The notes under the pieces are model-generated. The model was not told the DNA's origin. It worked only from the letters and a program-made list of their open reading frames with translations, and made no database searches. Position numbers and translations under genes: made by a program. This document shows positions 10,601 through 20,212 of a DNA stretch of 64,000 bases, piece after piece (within the stretch, counting starts at the first letter, position 1; each line of letters opens with the position of its first letter). Origin of the DNA: Macrostomum hystrix (Eukaryota; Platyhelminthes; Macrostomidae); NCBI GenBank assembly GCA_950097015.1, contig CATNEN010000007.1, positions 11,285,001 to 11,349,000 on the forward strand. The letters are read 5' to 3'.

Positions 10601-13600
10601 CACTGATTCTTGTCAGACATTCACCAATTCTTGTCAGACATTTAACAATTCTTGTCAGACATTCACTGATTCTTGTCAGACATTAGCCAATTCTTGTCAG
10701 AAATTAACCGATTCCTATCAGACATTCACCAATTCTTGTCAGACATTCACTGATTCTTGTCAGACATTCACCAATTCTAGTCAGACATTATCCAATTCTT
10801 GTCCGATATTAAACAATTCTTGCCAGACACTCATCCATTCTTGTCAGACACTAGAGAAATCTTGTCAAGCATTAGCCAATTCTAGTCAGACATTCACCAA
10901 CTCTTGTCAAGCATTTCCCAATCATGTCAGGCATTTTCTAATCATGTCAGGCATGTTCTAATATTTTCAGGCATTTTCCAATCATGTCAGGCATGTTCCA
11001 ATCATGTCAGGCATGTTCCAATCATGTCAGGCATGTTCCAATCATGCCAGGCATGTTCCAATGCCGCTGGCACTAACCCAGCAGCGGGGAGCCCCTGTAG
11101 TAGCCGTCGCGGATCTCCAGGTAATGCGAGGTGCAGGTCCGTTTGTCCTGGGCCTGAATGTCCAGCCACTTGATGTCAATCTGCACCTTCTCGCCCTGGG
11201 TTGCGGATATCTGCCATTCGCACCTGACCTCGCCGAGACTGTGATTGGCTGTCAGGGTGGGTGATCCGAACTCGCCGGATTCCTGCGGTTGGTTTTTTAT
11301 CTCTGCGTATGCTAATTGGCTACTGTAAGTAGGCTTGAAGAAAATAGCTACAGCAATCATAGGATTGCAGCTAAGACTGATTGACTGAGACAATGGAGAA
11401 TGACTGAGGGTGGGAATTAACTGAGGGTGGAGAATCAACTGACAGCGGGAAATCATCTGAGGGTGGGGAATTATCTGAGGGTGGGGAATTATCTGAGGGT
11501 GGGGAATTATCTGAGGGTGGGGAATTATCTGAGGGTGGGGAATTATCTGAGGGTGGGGAATTATCTGAGGGTGGGGAATTATCTGAGGGTGGGGAATTAT
11601 CTGAGGGTGGGGAATCATCTGAGGGTGGGGAATTATCTGAGGGTGGGGAATTATCTGAGGGTGGGGAATTATCTGAGGTTAGGAAATCACGTGAGGTTGG
11701 GAATCACCTGAGTTCGGGAAATCACGTGAGGTTGGGAATCACCTGAGGTTGGGAATCACCTGAGGTTGGGAATCACCTGAGGTTGGGGAATCACCTGAGG
11801 TTGGGAATCACCTGAGGTTGGGGAATCACCTGAGGTTGGGAATCACCTGAGGTTGGGAATCACCTGAGGTTGGGAATCACCTGAGGTTGGGAATCACCTG
11901 AGTTCGGGAAATCACGTGAGGTTGGGAATCACCTGAGGTTGGGAATCACTTGAGGTTGGGAATCACCTGAGGTTGGGAATCACGTGAGGTTGGGAATCAC
12001 CTGAGGTTGGGAATCACGTGAGGTTGGGAATCACGTGAGGTTGGGAATCACCTGAGGTTGGGAATCACCTGAGGTTGGGAATCACCTGAGGTTGGGAATC
12101 ACCTGAGATTGGGAATCACCTGAGGTTAGGGAATCACCTGACTGTGGAGAATTATCTGAGGGTAGGGAATTATCTGACGGTGGGAATCACCTGAGGAATC
12201 ACCTGAGAGGCTGAATCATCTGAATTGGATTTCAACAAAATTTCAGTCCACCCACCTGAAGCAGGGTGCCGCCGCACTTCTTGCAGCCGTACAGTTTTCG
12301 CACCTGCCGGATGTCTCCAGCCGATATGTATAACCTCTGGCCGATCTTGGGCCTCGGGCAGCACGGCACGGGCCTCATGGCGTCCAGGTTAGGCGCAGTG
12401 GCGAAGGTGCTGCGCGCGTAATGCATTATGGAGTCGAAGTCGTACGGCTCATTCAGCGAGTTCACGTCTTGGCTTGTTAGCACCTTGAAGTTGTACTTCT
12501 GGCCTGCGAATTGCCGTACAGACTACTGCTAGTAGATTTGCGGCCTTGCGCATGCATCTTTAATTGACCATGTGGCATTTTCAGGTGAGAGGACTGTCAG
12601 GTGAGAGGACTGTCAGGTGAGAGGACTGTCAGGTGAGAGGACTGTCAGGTGAGAGGACTGTCAGGTAAGAGGACTGTCAGGTGAGAGGACTGTCAGTTGA
12701 GAGGACTGTCAGGTGAGAGGACTGTCAGGTAAGAGGACTGTCAGGTGAGAGGACTGTCAGGTAAGAGGACTGCCAGGTGAGAGGACTGTCAGGTGAGAGG
12801 ACTGTCAGGTAAGAGGACTGTCAGGTGAGAGGACTGTCAGGTGAGAGGACTGTCAGGTAAGAGGACTGTCAGGTGATAGGACTGTCAGGTGAGAGGACTG
12901 TCAGGTGATAGGACTGTCAGGTGAGAGGACTGTTAGGTGATAGGACTGTCAGGTGAGAGGACTGTCAGGTGAGAGGACTGTCAGGTGAGAGGACTGTCAG
13001 GTGAGAGGACTGTCAGGTGAGAGGACTGTCAGGTAAGAGGACTGTCAGGTGAGAGGACTGTCAGGTGAGAGGACTGTCAGGTGAGAGGACTGTCAGGTAA
13101 GAGGACTGTCAGGTGAGAGGACTGTCAGGTGATAGGACTGTCAGGTGAGAGGACTTTCAGGTGAGAGGACTGTCAGGTGATTTCAGGTGCAAGCTGCCGC
13201 TAGTGTGGGAAGGATTTCAGCCTCTTTCTGCACCTGAACGCGTTGTCCCTCAGGCGATGAGTTTATAATTTTGAAATTTGGCGCAGCAGAAAAGCTGTTT
13301 CAATTCTCAGCACCGGATCTGCGCCAGTCTCCCAGCGCCGAAAGAAACTTATTTTTAAATGTGCCCCGCAAATTGCAGACAAATTTTGCAGGGGATTTTT
13401 GCCCCAATCCGTTGCGGAACCCAGGGGAATTCGGCTCTGGATCAAAGCAATCCAGGCAGGTGCGAAATTCCTGAATCCCGAAAGCACCTCGCCTTAGCCG
13501 GTTGGGGGGGCGTCCGCGCACGGATGAAATATTCTGGCTGCTGGAGCCGCATAGAGAATGAAAGCTAAACTGCATCAGGGGAGGGGGTTGGCGGCCGCCA

Positions 13601-16600
13601 TACAAGTGCAGGCCGCTCTGATTCGGCTGCGCACAGACCGGTCATTGGGGCTTATTCACTTCTGTAACTGACGGCAGCTTAGCTGAGTAAGAAGAGATTC
13701 GGCTTGGGATCTTTGCTACATATGCGATTCTAAGAAAATTGCCGATTCTAAGAAAATTGCCGATTCTAAGAAAATTGCCGATTCTAAGAAAAATTGCCGA
13801 TTCTAAGAAAAAATTGCCGATTCTAAGAAAATCGATTAAAAAACGGCTCATGTTCAAAGAGAACTGGCGATTTTAAGAAACTCGCCTTCTCGGAAATCGA
13901 TTATTCAAAGAGAACCGGCGATTCGATCCAAAACTGTGATTTTCTATGATAATGAGAAACAATCGATCATTTTACAGATATGAGTGACTTTTAGAAAATG
14001 GCCTTTAAAAGTTTGAGTCCACTCACTCTCCAGGATGTTCTTCTCGATGATTTCGATGTAATTGTCCCTGTCTGGTCGGGTGTGCTCGTGCCAGAAGCCG
14101 ATCACGTGACCTAGTTCGTGCATGACGATTCCCAGCTTGTCGCAGTTCTTACCGATGCTGACACTCTGGACGCCGCCTTTGCGACCGACGTAGCTGCAGC
14201 AGCCGCAGTCCAGGGCGGTGAACTCGATGTAGGAGTCGTGCGAGGCCTCCTTTTCCACGAAGCGAATGCAGCTCACGTTCTCCCACTGCAGCATGGCCTG
14301 CTTGAATAACGCATGCTGCTTGCCTGGCGAGTGGGCAGGGAGAGTGGACAGGTGTCATAGACAGGCACAGGTGTGATGGACAGGCACATGTTGGATGGAC
14401 AGGCACAGGTGTGATGGACAGGCACATGTTGGATGGACAGGCACAGGTGTGATGGACAGGCACATGTTGGATGGACAGGCACAGGTGTGATGGACAGGCA
14501 CATGTTGGATGGACAGGCACAGGTGTGATGGACAGGCACATGTTGGATGGACAGGCACAGGTGTGATGGACAGGCACATGTTGGATGGACAGGCACAGGT
14601 GTGATGGACAGACACATGTTGGATGGACAGGCACAGGTGTGATGGACAGGCACATGTTGGATGGACAGGCAAAAAGTGTGATAGACAGGCAAAAATAAGA
14701 TGAGACCAGAGTTTAGGGCCCCTCGGTGCACAATATTCCCCAGAGACCTGCCTAAGTGAATTTGAAATTAAATGGGAAATGCAAGAAATTGGTTAGAAGC
14801 TGACCCACCCTCTGTGAGAAGTTGCCTTTCATCTTTGCCATGCAGGGCGGGCTCGGGCCGAGGGGTCAGCGGAGTGGAGCCCGCGATGAGGCGGGCCAAA
14901 TGGGATCGAAGGGAAATCAAAGGGAAATTTTCTGATTTGCATAATCTCCACTGCTCATCGGCACTTCAATCCGGCTGAGTGCGGTTGCGAGAGGGGGACT
15001 CAGGAGGGAGACCTGACTCAAGTGGCCTCGCTTATTCTCAGCCGCTCAGATGTCAAACTCGAGAAATGAACTCAGCTGAGGCTTTGGAGCTCGGCAGAGA
15101 TAGGGAGATCTTTGGCAATGGGCAATCCAACTGGAGAGCGGATGAGATAATCTGGGGAGGGGATGAGATAATCTGGGGAGGGGATGAGGTAATCTGGGGA
15201 GGGGATGAGGTAAACTGGGGAGGGGATGAGATAATCTGGGGAGGGGATGAGATAATCTGGGGAGGGGATGAGATAATCTGGGGAGGGGATGAGATAATCT
15301 GGGGAGGGGATGAGATAATCTGGGGAGGGGATGAGATAATCTGGGGAGGGGATGAGATAAACGGGAGATTCGACGGGATAAACAAGAGAAAGGGTGAGAT
15401 TAACGGGAGAGGAGATGAGAAGAGCCGAGTCACCGACTCACTGGAGAAGTTGGCTTGGATCCGGTAGGGAATGACGCCATGCTTCCACAGCCTCTTCTTG
15501 TCAGCCGTGGCGGCCCGCTTGAACCTGGCTACGCTGCGCTCCGGGTAGCCCGAGGGGTGCGCCGACCTGCGGACCCGCGACGACCGCCGCTGGCGCTGTC
15601 GCCGCTGCTGCTGCTGCTTATGGCGCCGCTGTCTACGCCGTTCACGCTGGCGACGACGGCGACGCCGCTGCCGACGCCGCAGCCGACGCCGCTCCTCCTC
15701 GTTGTTGCTTCGGCTGCCACCACCGCCGCCGCCTCTGCCGCCACTGTGGCGACCTCGCTTTCTTCGCTGACGCTTCGCCTGAGGTGGTCGCGCTGAAGGC
15801 GTTGAATTGAAGTCGACGAACTGGCCCAGGTGGGCCTGCAGCTCCTCGGCGGTGGTCGCCTTGGTGGCCGACGCTGAAGCCACCGCTTCGTCGTTAAGGA
15901 CGCCGTTTCGCCGAAGAATTCGAACGTCATCTTCATCCAAGGCGATGTCGCCCATGAACATCACTGCGGGATGGCGAATGAGGAGCTGGGATTTCAGTGC
16001 TGCTGGGAATTCGATGGCGGATTCGAAGGCAGGTGGGGATTCGAAGGCAGGTGGGGATTCGAAGGCAGTTGGGGATTCGAAGGCAGTTGGGGATTCGAAG
16101 GCAGGTGGGGATTCGAAGGCAGGTGGGGATTCGAAGGCAGGTGGGGATTCGAAGGCAGGTGGGGATTCGAAGGCAGGTGGGGATTCGAAGGCAGGTGGGG
16201 ATTTCGGATGTGGCTGATGCATCCCTCACTGCAGGGTGAAAACTTGGGGAAGCGCTGCATAGCTGCAGCCATCGCCCGCTTGGAGAAAGATGGCTGGGTA
16301 CAGGCTTCACCTGTACCGAATTATTGTACCGAACCGAGGGAACCAAACATGGGTGTAAAATGCGTTCGAGAGGCTGAGGAGCGAGTGACTGAGGGGCAGG
16401 AAATTGCTGAAAGATTTACGTGCGATGAAAGTCTTAGATAGATACACATATTCATACATGTGGAATAGATAAGTGTAGGGATGCAGTGATGAGAGGCATA
16501 TAGAAAATATAACGTGTAAACTTGTATAGGAACCAGGGGGAGGGAGGAGGAGACATAGGAGAGGGAGAGGAGGAAGGAGAGGGAGAGAGGGAGGAGAGAA

Positions 16601-16923
16601 AGGAGAGGGAGGAGGGGGAAGAGAGGGAAGAGAGGGAGAAGAGGGAGGAGGGGGAAGAGAGGAAGGAGAAGCTCAGCAGTCAAGGCTTTAAGAGACTTAC
16701 CAGCCTTGCATGGATTCAAATGCTCGCCCTCCTGCCACGGTTTCTGCGGCTGCAGCTTCGGTAGCGACGCTGGGGTCGGCGGCCTCGGCGTCTCTGCTGC
16801 TGCCGCGGCGTTGGCGGACGGGCAGCCGGGCGCGAGCAGCAGGAGCGCCGCCAATGACAGCAGCGCGGCCAGCGTCAGCTCTTGCGTCGGCCGCGACGGC
16901 GCCGTAAACCGGCTTGGTGGCAT
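4432..16923 (-). CDS. tolloid: Tolloid/BMP1-family astacin metalloprotease, 15 coding exons
   Basis: A secreted zinc protease that in other animals cleaves BMP antagonists (chordin/Sog) and matrix precursors. Coding exons from 5' to 3' on the minus strand: 16923-16701, 15963-15442, 14323-14027, 12503-12256, 11282-11078, 10465-10349, 10261-10116, 8781-8586, 7580-7285, 7202-7056, 6917-6630, 6020-5804, 5351-5171, 4887-4803, 4692-4432. All phases agree and sum to 3429 nt (1142 residues plus stop). Order: signal peptide, prodomain, furin site RFKR (residues 221-224), astacin domain with [12 protein letters not shown] (zinc ligands H317, H321, H327; E318 catalytic) and Met-turn SIMHY, CUB1, CUB2, EGF, CUB3, EGF, CUB4, CUB5, proline-rich tail. 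This is the full BMP1/tolloid architecture. It is longer than human BMP1 (986) mainly through an arginine-rich prodomain and a C-terminal tail. Ten of the 14 introns are long and each of these carries its own tandem repeat. The least certain borders are the donors of exons 10 and 14. Confidence 0.95.
4803..4887 (-). CDS. tolloid: tolloid exon 14: CUB5, middle
   Basis: It encodes [20 protein letters not shown] and CGNLRETM. The acceptor ctgtag is clear. The donor atg|gtttgt is weak and was chosen because it is the in-frame join to exon 15; a GC-AG donor a few codons earlier is a less likely alternative. Confidence 0.8.
4921..5127. repeat. 34-bp repeat in tolloid intron 13
   Basis: About six copies of a 34-bp unit (agaaatctcagagaatccaa followed by cggatatctaatag), confined to the intron between exons 13 and 14. 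Confidence 0.9.
5171..5351 (-). CDS. tolloid: tolloid exon 13: CUB5, first part
   Basis: It encodes [20 protein letters not shown], then [15 protein letters not shown] and [12 protein letters not shown]. This matches CGGQVRA...YSHAQFGD of BMP1 CUB5. Donor gg|gtgagt, phase 2. Confidence 0.93.
5445..5745. repeat. 20-bp repeat in tolloid intron 12
   Basis: About 15 copies of gtgctgttagagattcaggg and the variant gagctgttagatattcagga. The array ends about 60 bp from the exon 12 donor. Confidence 0.9.
5804..6020 (-). CDS. tolloid: tolloid exon 12: end of CUB4
   Basis: It encodes [28 protein letters not shown] and [14 protein letters not shown]. The 21-bp array of the upstream intron begins only about 5 nt from its acceptor at 6021. 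Confidence 0.92.
6024..6600. repeat. 21-bp repeat in tolloid intron 11
   Basis: About 27 copies of tagggatctgggaattgcag, nearly filling the intron from the exon 12 acceptor almost to the exon 11 donor. A roughly 240-bp block (gctagagataacggcaagtag marks its end) is itself duplicated. On the gene strand each unit contains aattcccag, a 3' splice site look-alike. Confidence 0.9.
6630..6917 (-). CDS. tolloid: tolloid exon 11: EGF2 and first half of CUB4
   Basis: [16 protein letters not shown] begins the second calcium-binding [21 protein letters not shown] and TTPGHRIKL then begin CUB4. Acceptor atccag, donor ctg|gtgagc. Confidence 0.94.
7056..7202 (-). CDS. tolloid: tolloid exon 10: end of CUB3
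   Basis: It encodes [22 protein letters not shown] and ISFISDGT. The donor is a weak acg|gtcggt, chosen because phase 0 joins exactly to VAKGGF in exon 11, as in the family signature SDNTVSKKGF. Confidence 0.85.
7285..7580 (-). CDS. tolloid: tolloid exon 9: EGF1 and first half of CUB3
   Basis: A calcium-binding type EGF module ([26 protein letters not shown]) followed by [18 protein letters not shown] of CUB3. NxT/S sequons are present (NLTS, NFTA). Donor gat|gtgagt. Confidence 0.94.
7673..7920. repeat. Short gtcaaggtggg repeats with TTAGGG run in tolloid intron 8
   Basis: Several copies of gtcaagattggtcaaggtgg occur at 7673-7770, then gggttagggttagggttt (two to three telomere-type hexamers), and a second looser cluster at 7838-7920. 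The remainder of the intron to 8585 is AT-rich with no gene. Confidence 0.75.
8586..8781 (-). CDS. tolloid: tolloid exon 8: end of CUB2
   Basis: It encodes [24 protein letters not shown] and [18 protein letters not shown]. The [10 protein letters not shown] block is the usual CUB C-terminal signature. Donor g|gtgagc, phase 1. Confidence 0.93.
8890..10085. repeat. 20-bp minisatellite in tolloid intron 7 (about 60 copies)
   Basis: The unit is cttcaaaaccactccacctc with variants (ctcctgctc, ccaccac, gccactgc). Because 20 is not a multiple of three, all three plus-strand frames read the same repeating peptide and stay open for more than 400 codons. This is an artefact of the repeat, not a gene. 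Confidence 0.95.
10116..10261 (-). CDS. tolloid: tolloid exon 7: CUB2, first part
   Basis: It encodes [19 protein letters not shown] to LKFISFE, a standard CUB start with the SPNHP motif. The donor gag|gtctgg lies about 30 bp from the large 20-bp array in the next intron. Confidence 0.92.
10349..10465 (-). CDS. tolloid: tolloid exon 6: end of CUB1
   Basis: A 117-nt exon encoding [12 protein letters not shown] to the final CUB1 strand GFLAQYT. It matches GRFCGS...GFFAVYE of BMP1. Short introns without large arrays lie on its 3' side. Confidence 0.9.
10495..11062. repeat. Two adjacent arrays (21 bp and 20 bp) in tolloid intron 5
   Basis: At 10495-10915 the unit is agacattcaccaattcttgt plus c (21 bp). 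From about 10916 it changes to aatcatgtcaggcatgttcc (20 bp). The two share gtcaggcat/gtcagacat cores, so one probably grew out of the other. The array stops about 15 nt from the exon 5 donor. Confidence 0.9.
11078..11282 (-). CDS. tolloid: tolloid exon 5: CUB1, first part
   Basis: It encodes most of CUB1, including [17 protein letters not shown] and [10 protein letters not shown]. The acceptor ccgcag and donor g|gttagt keep the frame into exon 6. Confidence 0.9.
11402..12200. repeat. 18-bp then 17-bp arrays in tolloid intron 4
   Basis: The first half repeats ggggaattatctgagggt (18 bp, about 14 copies). The second half repeats gaggttgggaatcacct (17 bp, about 27 copies). The units are clearly related, with a sharp change near 11670. 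Confidence 0.92.
12256..12503 (-). CDS. tolloid: tolloid exon 4: end of astacin domain, start of CUB1
   Basis: It contains [11 protein letters not shown] (Met-turn with the transition-state tyrosine), [21 protein letters not shown] and the first CUB1 cysteine CGGTLLQ. Phase 1 in, phase 0 out. Confidence 0.95.
12584..13182. repeat. 16-bp minisatellite in tolloid intron 3
   Basis: About 37 copies of caggtgagaggactgt, with g/a and gag/gat variants. On the plus strand each unit contains a perfect 5' splice-site consensus caggtgag. The gene is on the minus strand, so this is antisense to it. Confidence 0.93.
13727..13835. repeat. 17-bp repeat in tolloid intron 3
   Basis: About six copies of gattctaagaaaattgcc, with growing A-runs towards one end. 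Looser copies follow to about 13930. Confidence 0.85.
14027..14323 (-). CDS. tolloid: tolloid exon 3: astacin catalytic core
   Basis: It carries the tolloid-specific cysteine loop [12 protein letters not shown] and the extended zinc signature [19 protein letters not shown]. All three histidines and the catalytic glutamate are present, so the protease looks active. Acceptor cgccag, donor gtgagt. Confidence 0.96.
14345..14690. repeat. 38-bp (two half-units) repeat in tolloid intron 2
   Basis: About nine copies of an alternating pair: caggtgtgatggacaggca then catgttggatggacaggca. The array starts about 17 nt from the exon 3 acceptor. Confidence 0.92.
15139..15365. repeat. 21-bp repeat in tolloid intron 2
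   Basis: About ten copies of a 21-bp unit with core gatgagataatctggggagg, ending about 75 bp from the exon 2 donor. Confidence 0.92.
15442..15963 (-). CDS. tolloid: tolloid exon 2: prodomain, furin site, mature N-terminus
   Basis: It begins with the conserved prodomain motif [12 protein letters not shown] long arginine/glutamine-rich stretch (about residues 145-210) then leads to RFKR, after which the mature enzyme starts [17 protein letters not shown]. Acceptor ccgcag at 15964, donor gtgagt at 15441. Confidence 0.93.
16010..16203. repeat. 19-bp repeat in tolloid intron 1
   Basis: About ten copies of gattcgaaggcaggtgggg, starting about 50 bp from the exon 2 acceptor. Confidence 0.92.
16534..16672. 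repeat. Purine-rich gagggaga tract in tolloid intron 1
   Basis: Nearly pure A/G on the plus strand (C/T on the gene strand), made of irregular gagggagg/gagggaag units just inside the exon 1 donor. Confidence 0.8.
16701..16923 (-). CDS. tolloid: tolloid exon 1: signal peptide and start of prodomain
   Basis: ATG at 16923-16921 opens a basic/polar leader followed by a leucine/alanine-rich hydrophobic core ([16 protein letters not shown]) and a small-residue cleavage region. It ends with NPCKA, the start of the conserved prodomain box. The donor is g|gtaagt at 16700, phase 1. Confidence 0.85.
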
Positions 16924-17457
16924 GCCGAACCGCCTACAGTGGAGGTGGATGAGGTGGGGCAGCTGTGTGGCAGGAGGGGAAATCGAGACGGGATTGCATT
17001 TTCTGAGCCGTTTTTATCTGACGAAGTGGGAATCGTGAAGTCTGAGCATTTTAGCATCGGGAGTGGAGTCTGTCGCATGTTTTATTCAAGTCCCAGACGG
17101 CATGGACATTGCTGACCTGTGATTATGGGATCAGGGGATCGTGTTGCAGCATCCTACACCTGGCATCCCGGCCGAACAGCAGCTGCTCGGGGCCCCTTTA
17201 ATCCCAGTCTCGGGTGGCTCAGCTGGGATCAGTTTGGATTCGATTATTCAGCTCTGAGCTGACATGACTACTCGGCATGACGGCCTCACAAACTGCTCGC
17301 CCGGATTCACTTTCGGATTTGATAGAAGACACGGCCGAAACAAGATCAGCTGATTAATGATGGACAAGGAGAGGGAGAAGAGCAGGTCTTGTTCGCCGCC
17401 ATTTTCTAAACATGCAGTCCAGGATGTGAGGCTCCAAGAGCGATGAGCCGGTGGGAC
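16924..17457. other. tolloid 5' flank
   Basis: Presumed 5' UTR and promoter side of tolloid. No TATA box or further exon could be fixed by eye. Confidence 0.4.
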
Positions 17458-18415
17458 GGGTGAGGGAGTGAGAGGAAGGGTGAGGGAGTGAGAGGAAGGG
17501 TGAGGGAGTGAGAGGAAGGGTGAGGGAGTGAGAGGAAGGGTGAGGCAGTGAGAGGAAGGGTGAGGGAGTGAGAGGAAGGGTGAGGGAGTGAGAGGAAGGG
17601 TGAGGGAGTGAGAGGAAGGGTGAGGCAGTGAGAGGAAGGGTGAGGGAAGGGTGAGGGAGTGAGAGGAAGGGTGAGGGAAGGGTGAGGGAGTGAGAGGAAG
17701 GGTGAGGGAAGGGTGAGGGAGTGAGAGGAAGGGTGAGGCAGTGAGAGGAAGGGTGAGGGAAGGGTGAGGGAGTGAGAGGAAGGGTGAGGGAAGGGTGAGT
17801 GAGTGAGAGGAAGGGTGAGGGAGTGAGAGGAAGGGTGAGGGAGTGAGAGGAAGGGTGAGGGAGTGAGAGGAAGGGTGAGGCAGTGAGAGGAAGGGTGAGG
17901 GAGTGAGAGGAAGGGTGAGGGAGTGAGAGGAAGGGTGAGGGAGTGAGAGGAAGGGTGAGGCAGTGAGAGGAAGGGTGAGGGAAGGGTGAGGGAGTGAGAG
18001 GAAGGGTGAGGGAAGGGTGAGGGAGTGAGAGGAAGGGTGAGGGAAGGGTGAGGGAGTGAGAGGAAGGGTGAGGCAGTGAGAGGAAGGGTGAGGGAAGGGT
18101 GAGGGAGTGAGAGGAAGGGTGAGGGAAGGGTGAGGGAGTGAGAGGAAGGGTGAGGGAAGGGTGAGGGAGTGAGAGGAAGGGTGAGGGAAGGGTGAGGGAG
18201 TGAGAGGAAGGGTGAGGGAGTGAGAGGAAGGGTGAGGGAGTGAGAGGAAGGGTGAGGGAAGGGTGAGGGAGTGAGAGGAAGGGTGAGGGAGTGAGAGGAA
18301 GGGTGAGGGAGTGAGAGGAAGGGTGAGGGAGTGAGAGGAAGGGTGAGGGAAGGGTGAGGGAGTGAGAGAAAGGGTGTGGGAGTGAGAAGAAGGATGAGGA
18401 GTGAGAGGAAGGGTG
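17458..18415. repeat. Composite 20-bp/11-bp minisatellite
   Basis: The 20-bp unit ggtgagggagtgagaggaag is interspersed with an 11-bp short form ggtgagggaag. The order of long and short units forms blocks that recur along the array. The long minus-strand reading frames here are repeat artefacts. Confidence 0.93.
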
Positions 18416-19205
18416 AGAGACTGCTTGAACTGAATAGATGCAAATACCTGACTGCAGTGAGCAAGCCAAATGCAGAAATGAGCTTTAATCTTAATCGCAG
18501 GGTAGCCTGTTAAGCAGTATTGAATCCGCATTGAAAAAGCACTGACACGCAATGAAATGCGGTGCAATAGATTGCAGATAAAAATCTGTCAAGCCTGACT
18601 ATCGGTAATAAACCAAACAGGGCTGGCCAGTGGACTGGCTGTTGCATTTGTCTGCTTTTTTCAACAAGCAATGAACAGCCAAGCTTGTCAGACTGTCAGC
18701 TTGGCTACACAGCGGGGCCGCTGTTGATCCAGGGGCTGCCACATAAAATAGAGGCACGCTGTGCCGTAGCGGTCAAGTTGATCTTTCCTGATGGCCATCA
18801 AACATTCGTCGCTCTCGGCCTCTCGGCGGGTCCCGGTCTGTTGTGGTCATAAAAACTCGCCGCCGCTCCGTGCCCCTTCGGCAAGATTCAGTTTTCCTGG
18901 CACAGACTGCAGCAACCTGTCTTGGCTATCAGTTTTATCCGCAGCTATGGGATTCCAGGTGTTAGCTTAAGGGATGACTCAGCACCCCCTACCCATCCAT
19001 ACTCAGCTACAGATAGGGACGGAATCGCGAATCGCCATACATCTTGGTAAAAACTTGCTGCTGCTGCTGCTGCTGCTGCTGTGACAATGCGGTCGATTTT
19101 CGCTTGGCTCTAGCTATCGACTCAGAGCTCGAGGCTGCAGGATTTCTGAGTGAAGAGTGCGGCAGAAGCTCGAACAGGCATTCGATTTGTACATGGCTAT
19201 GGGAT
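18416..19205. other. Intergenic, no gene seen
   Basis: Mixed-composition sequence with a (GCT)n run at 19058-19082. No conserved protein or RNA recognised. Confidence 0.4.
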
Positions 19206-20212
19206 TTTGTGTCAGATCTAGCTGTCTTGTGATTCAGATCTAGCTGTCATGTGTTTCAGATCTAGCTGATATTTGCTTCAGATCTAGCTGTCATGTGTTT
19301 CAGATCTTGCTGTCATGTGTTTCAGATCTAGTTGTCTTGTGATTCAGATCTAGCTGTCATGTAATTCAGATCTAGCTGTCATGCGTTTCAGATCTAGCTG
19401 TCATGTGATTCAGATCTAGCTGTCATGTGATTCAGATCTAGCTGTCATGTAATTCAGATCTAGCTGTCATGTGATTCAGATCTAGCTGTCATGTAATTCA
19501 GATCTAGCTGTCATGTGATTCAGATCTAGCTGTCATGTGTTTCAGATCTAGTTGTCTTGTGATTCAGATCTAGCTGTCATGTAATTCAGATCTAGCTGTC
19601 ATGTGATTCAGATCTTGCTGTCATGCGTTTCAGATCTAGCTGTCATGTGATTCAGATCTAGCTGTCATGCGTTTCAGATCTAGCTGTCATGTGATTCAGA
19701 TCTAGCTGTCATGTGTTTCAGATCTAGTTGTCTTGTGATTCAGATCTAGCTGTCATGTAATTCAGATCTAGCTGTCATGTGTTTCAGATCTTGCTGTCAT
19801 GTGTTTCAGATCTAGCTGATATTTGCTTCAGATCTAGCTGTCATGCGTTTCAGATCTAGCTGATATTTGCTTCAGATCTAGCTGTCATGTGTTTCAGATC
19901 TTGATGTCATGTGTTTCAGATCTAGCTGTCATGCGTTTCAGATCTAGCTGTCATGTGATTCAGATCTAGCTGTCATGTGTTTCAGATCTAGTTGTCTTGT
20001 GATTCAGATCTAGCTGTCATGTAATTCAGATCTAGCTGTCATGCGTTTCAGATCTAGCTGTCATGTGATTCAGATCTAGCTGTCATGTGATTCAGATCTA
20101 GCTGTCATGTAATTCAGATCTAGCTGTCATGTGATTCAGATCTTGCTGTCATGCGTTTCAGATCTAGCTGTCATGTGATTCAGATCTAGCTGTCATGCGT
20201 TTCAGATCTAGG
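19206..20212. repeat. 22-bp minisatellite with higher-order spacing
   Basis: About 45 copies of ttcagatctagctgtcatgt plus two bases. The marker variant gttgtcttg recurs at 19331, 19551, 19727 and 19991, that is 10, 8 and 12 units apart, showing block duplication. Each unit carries an AGATCT site. Confidence 0.93.

Noticed and set aside
17248-18567. Three overlapping minus-strand frames of 350-440 codons (SHSLTLPLTPSP)
   Set aside because: Produced by the 20/11-bp purine array. No start context, no domain, and the same peptide in every frame.
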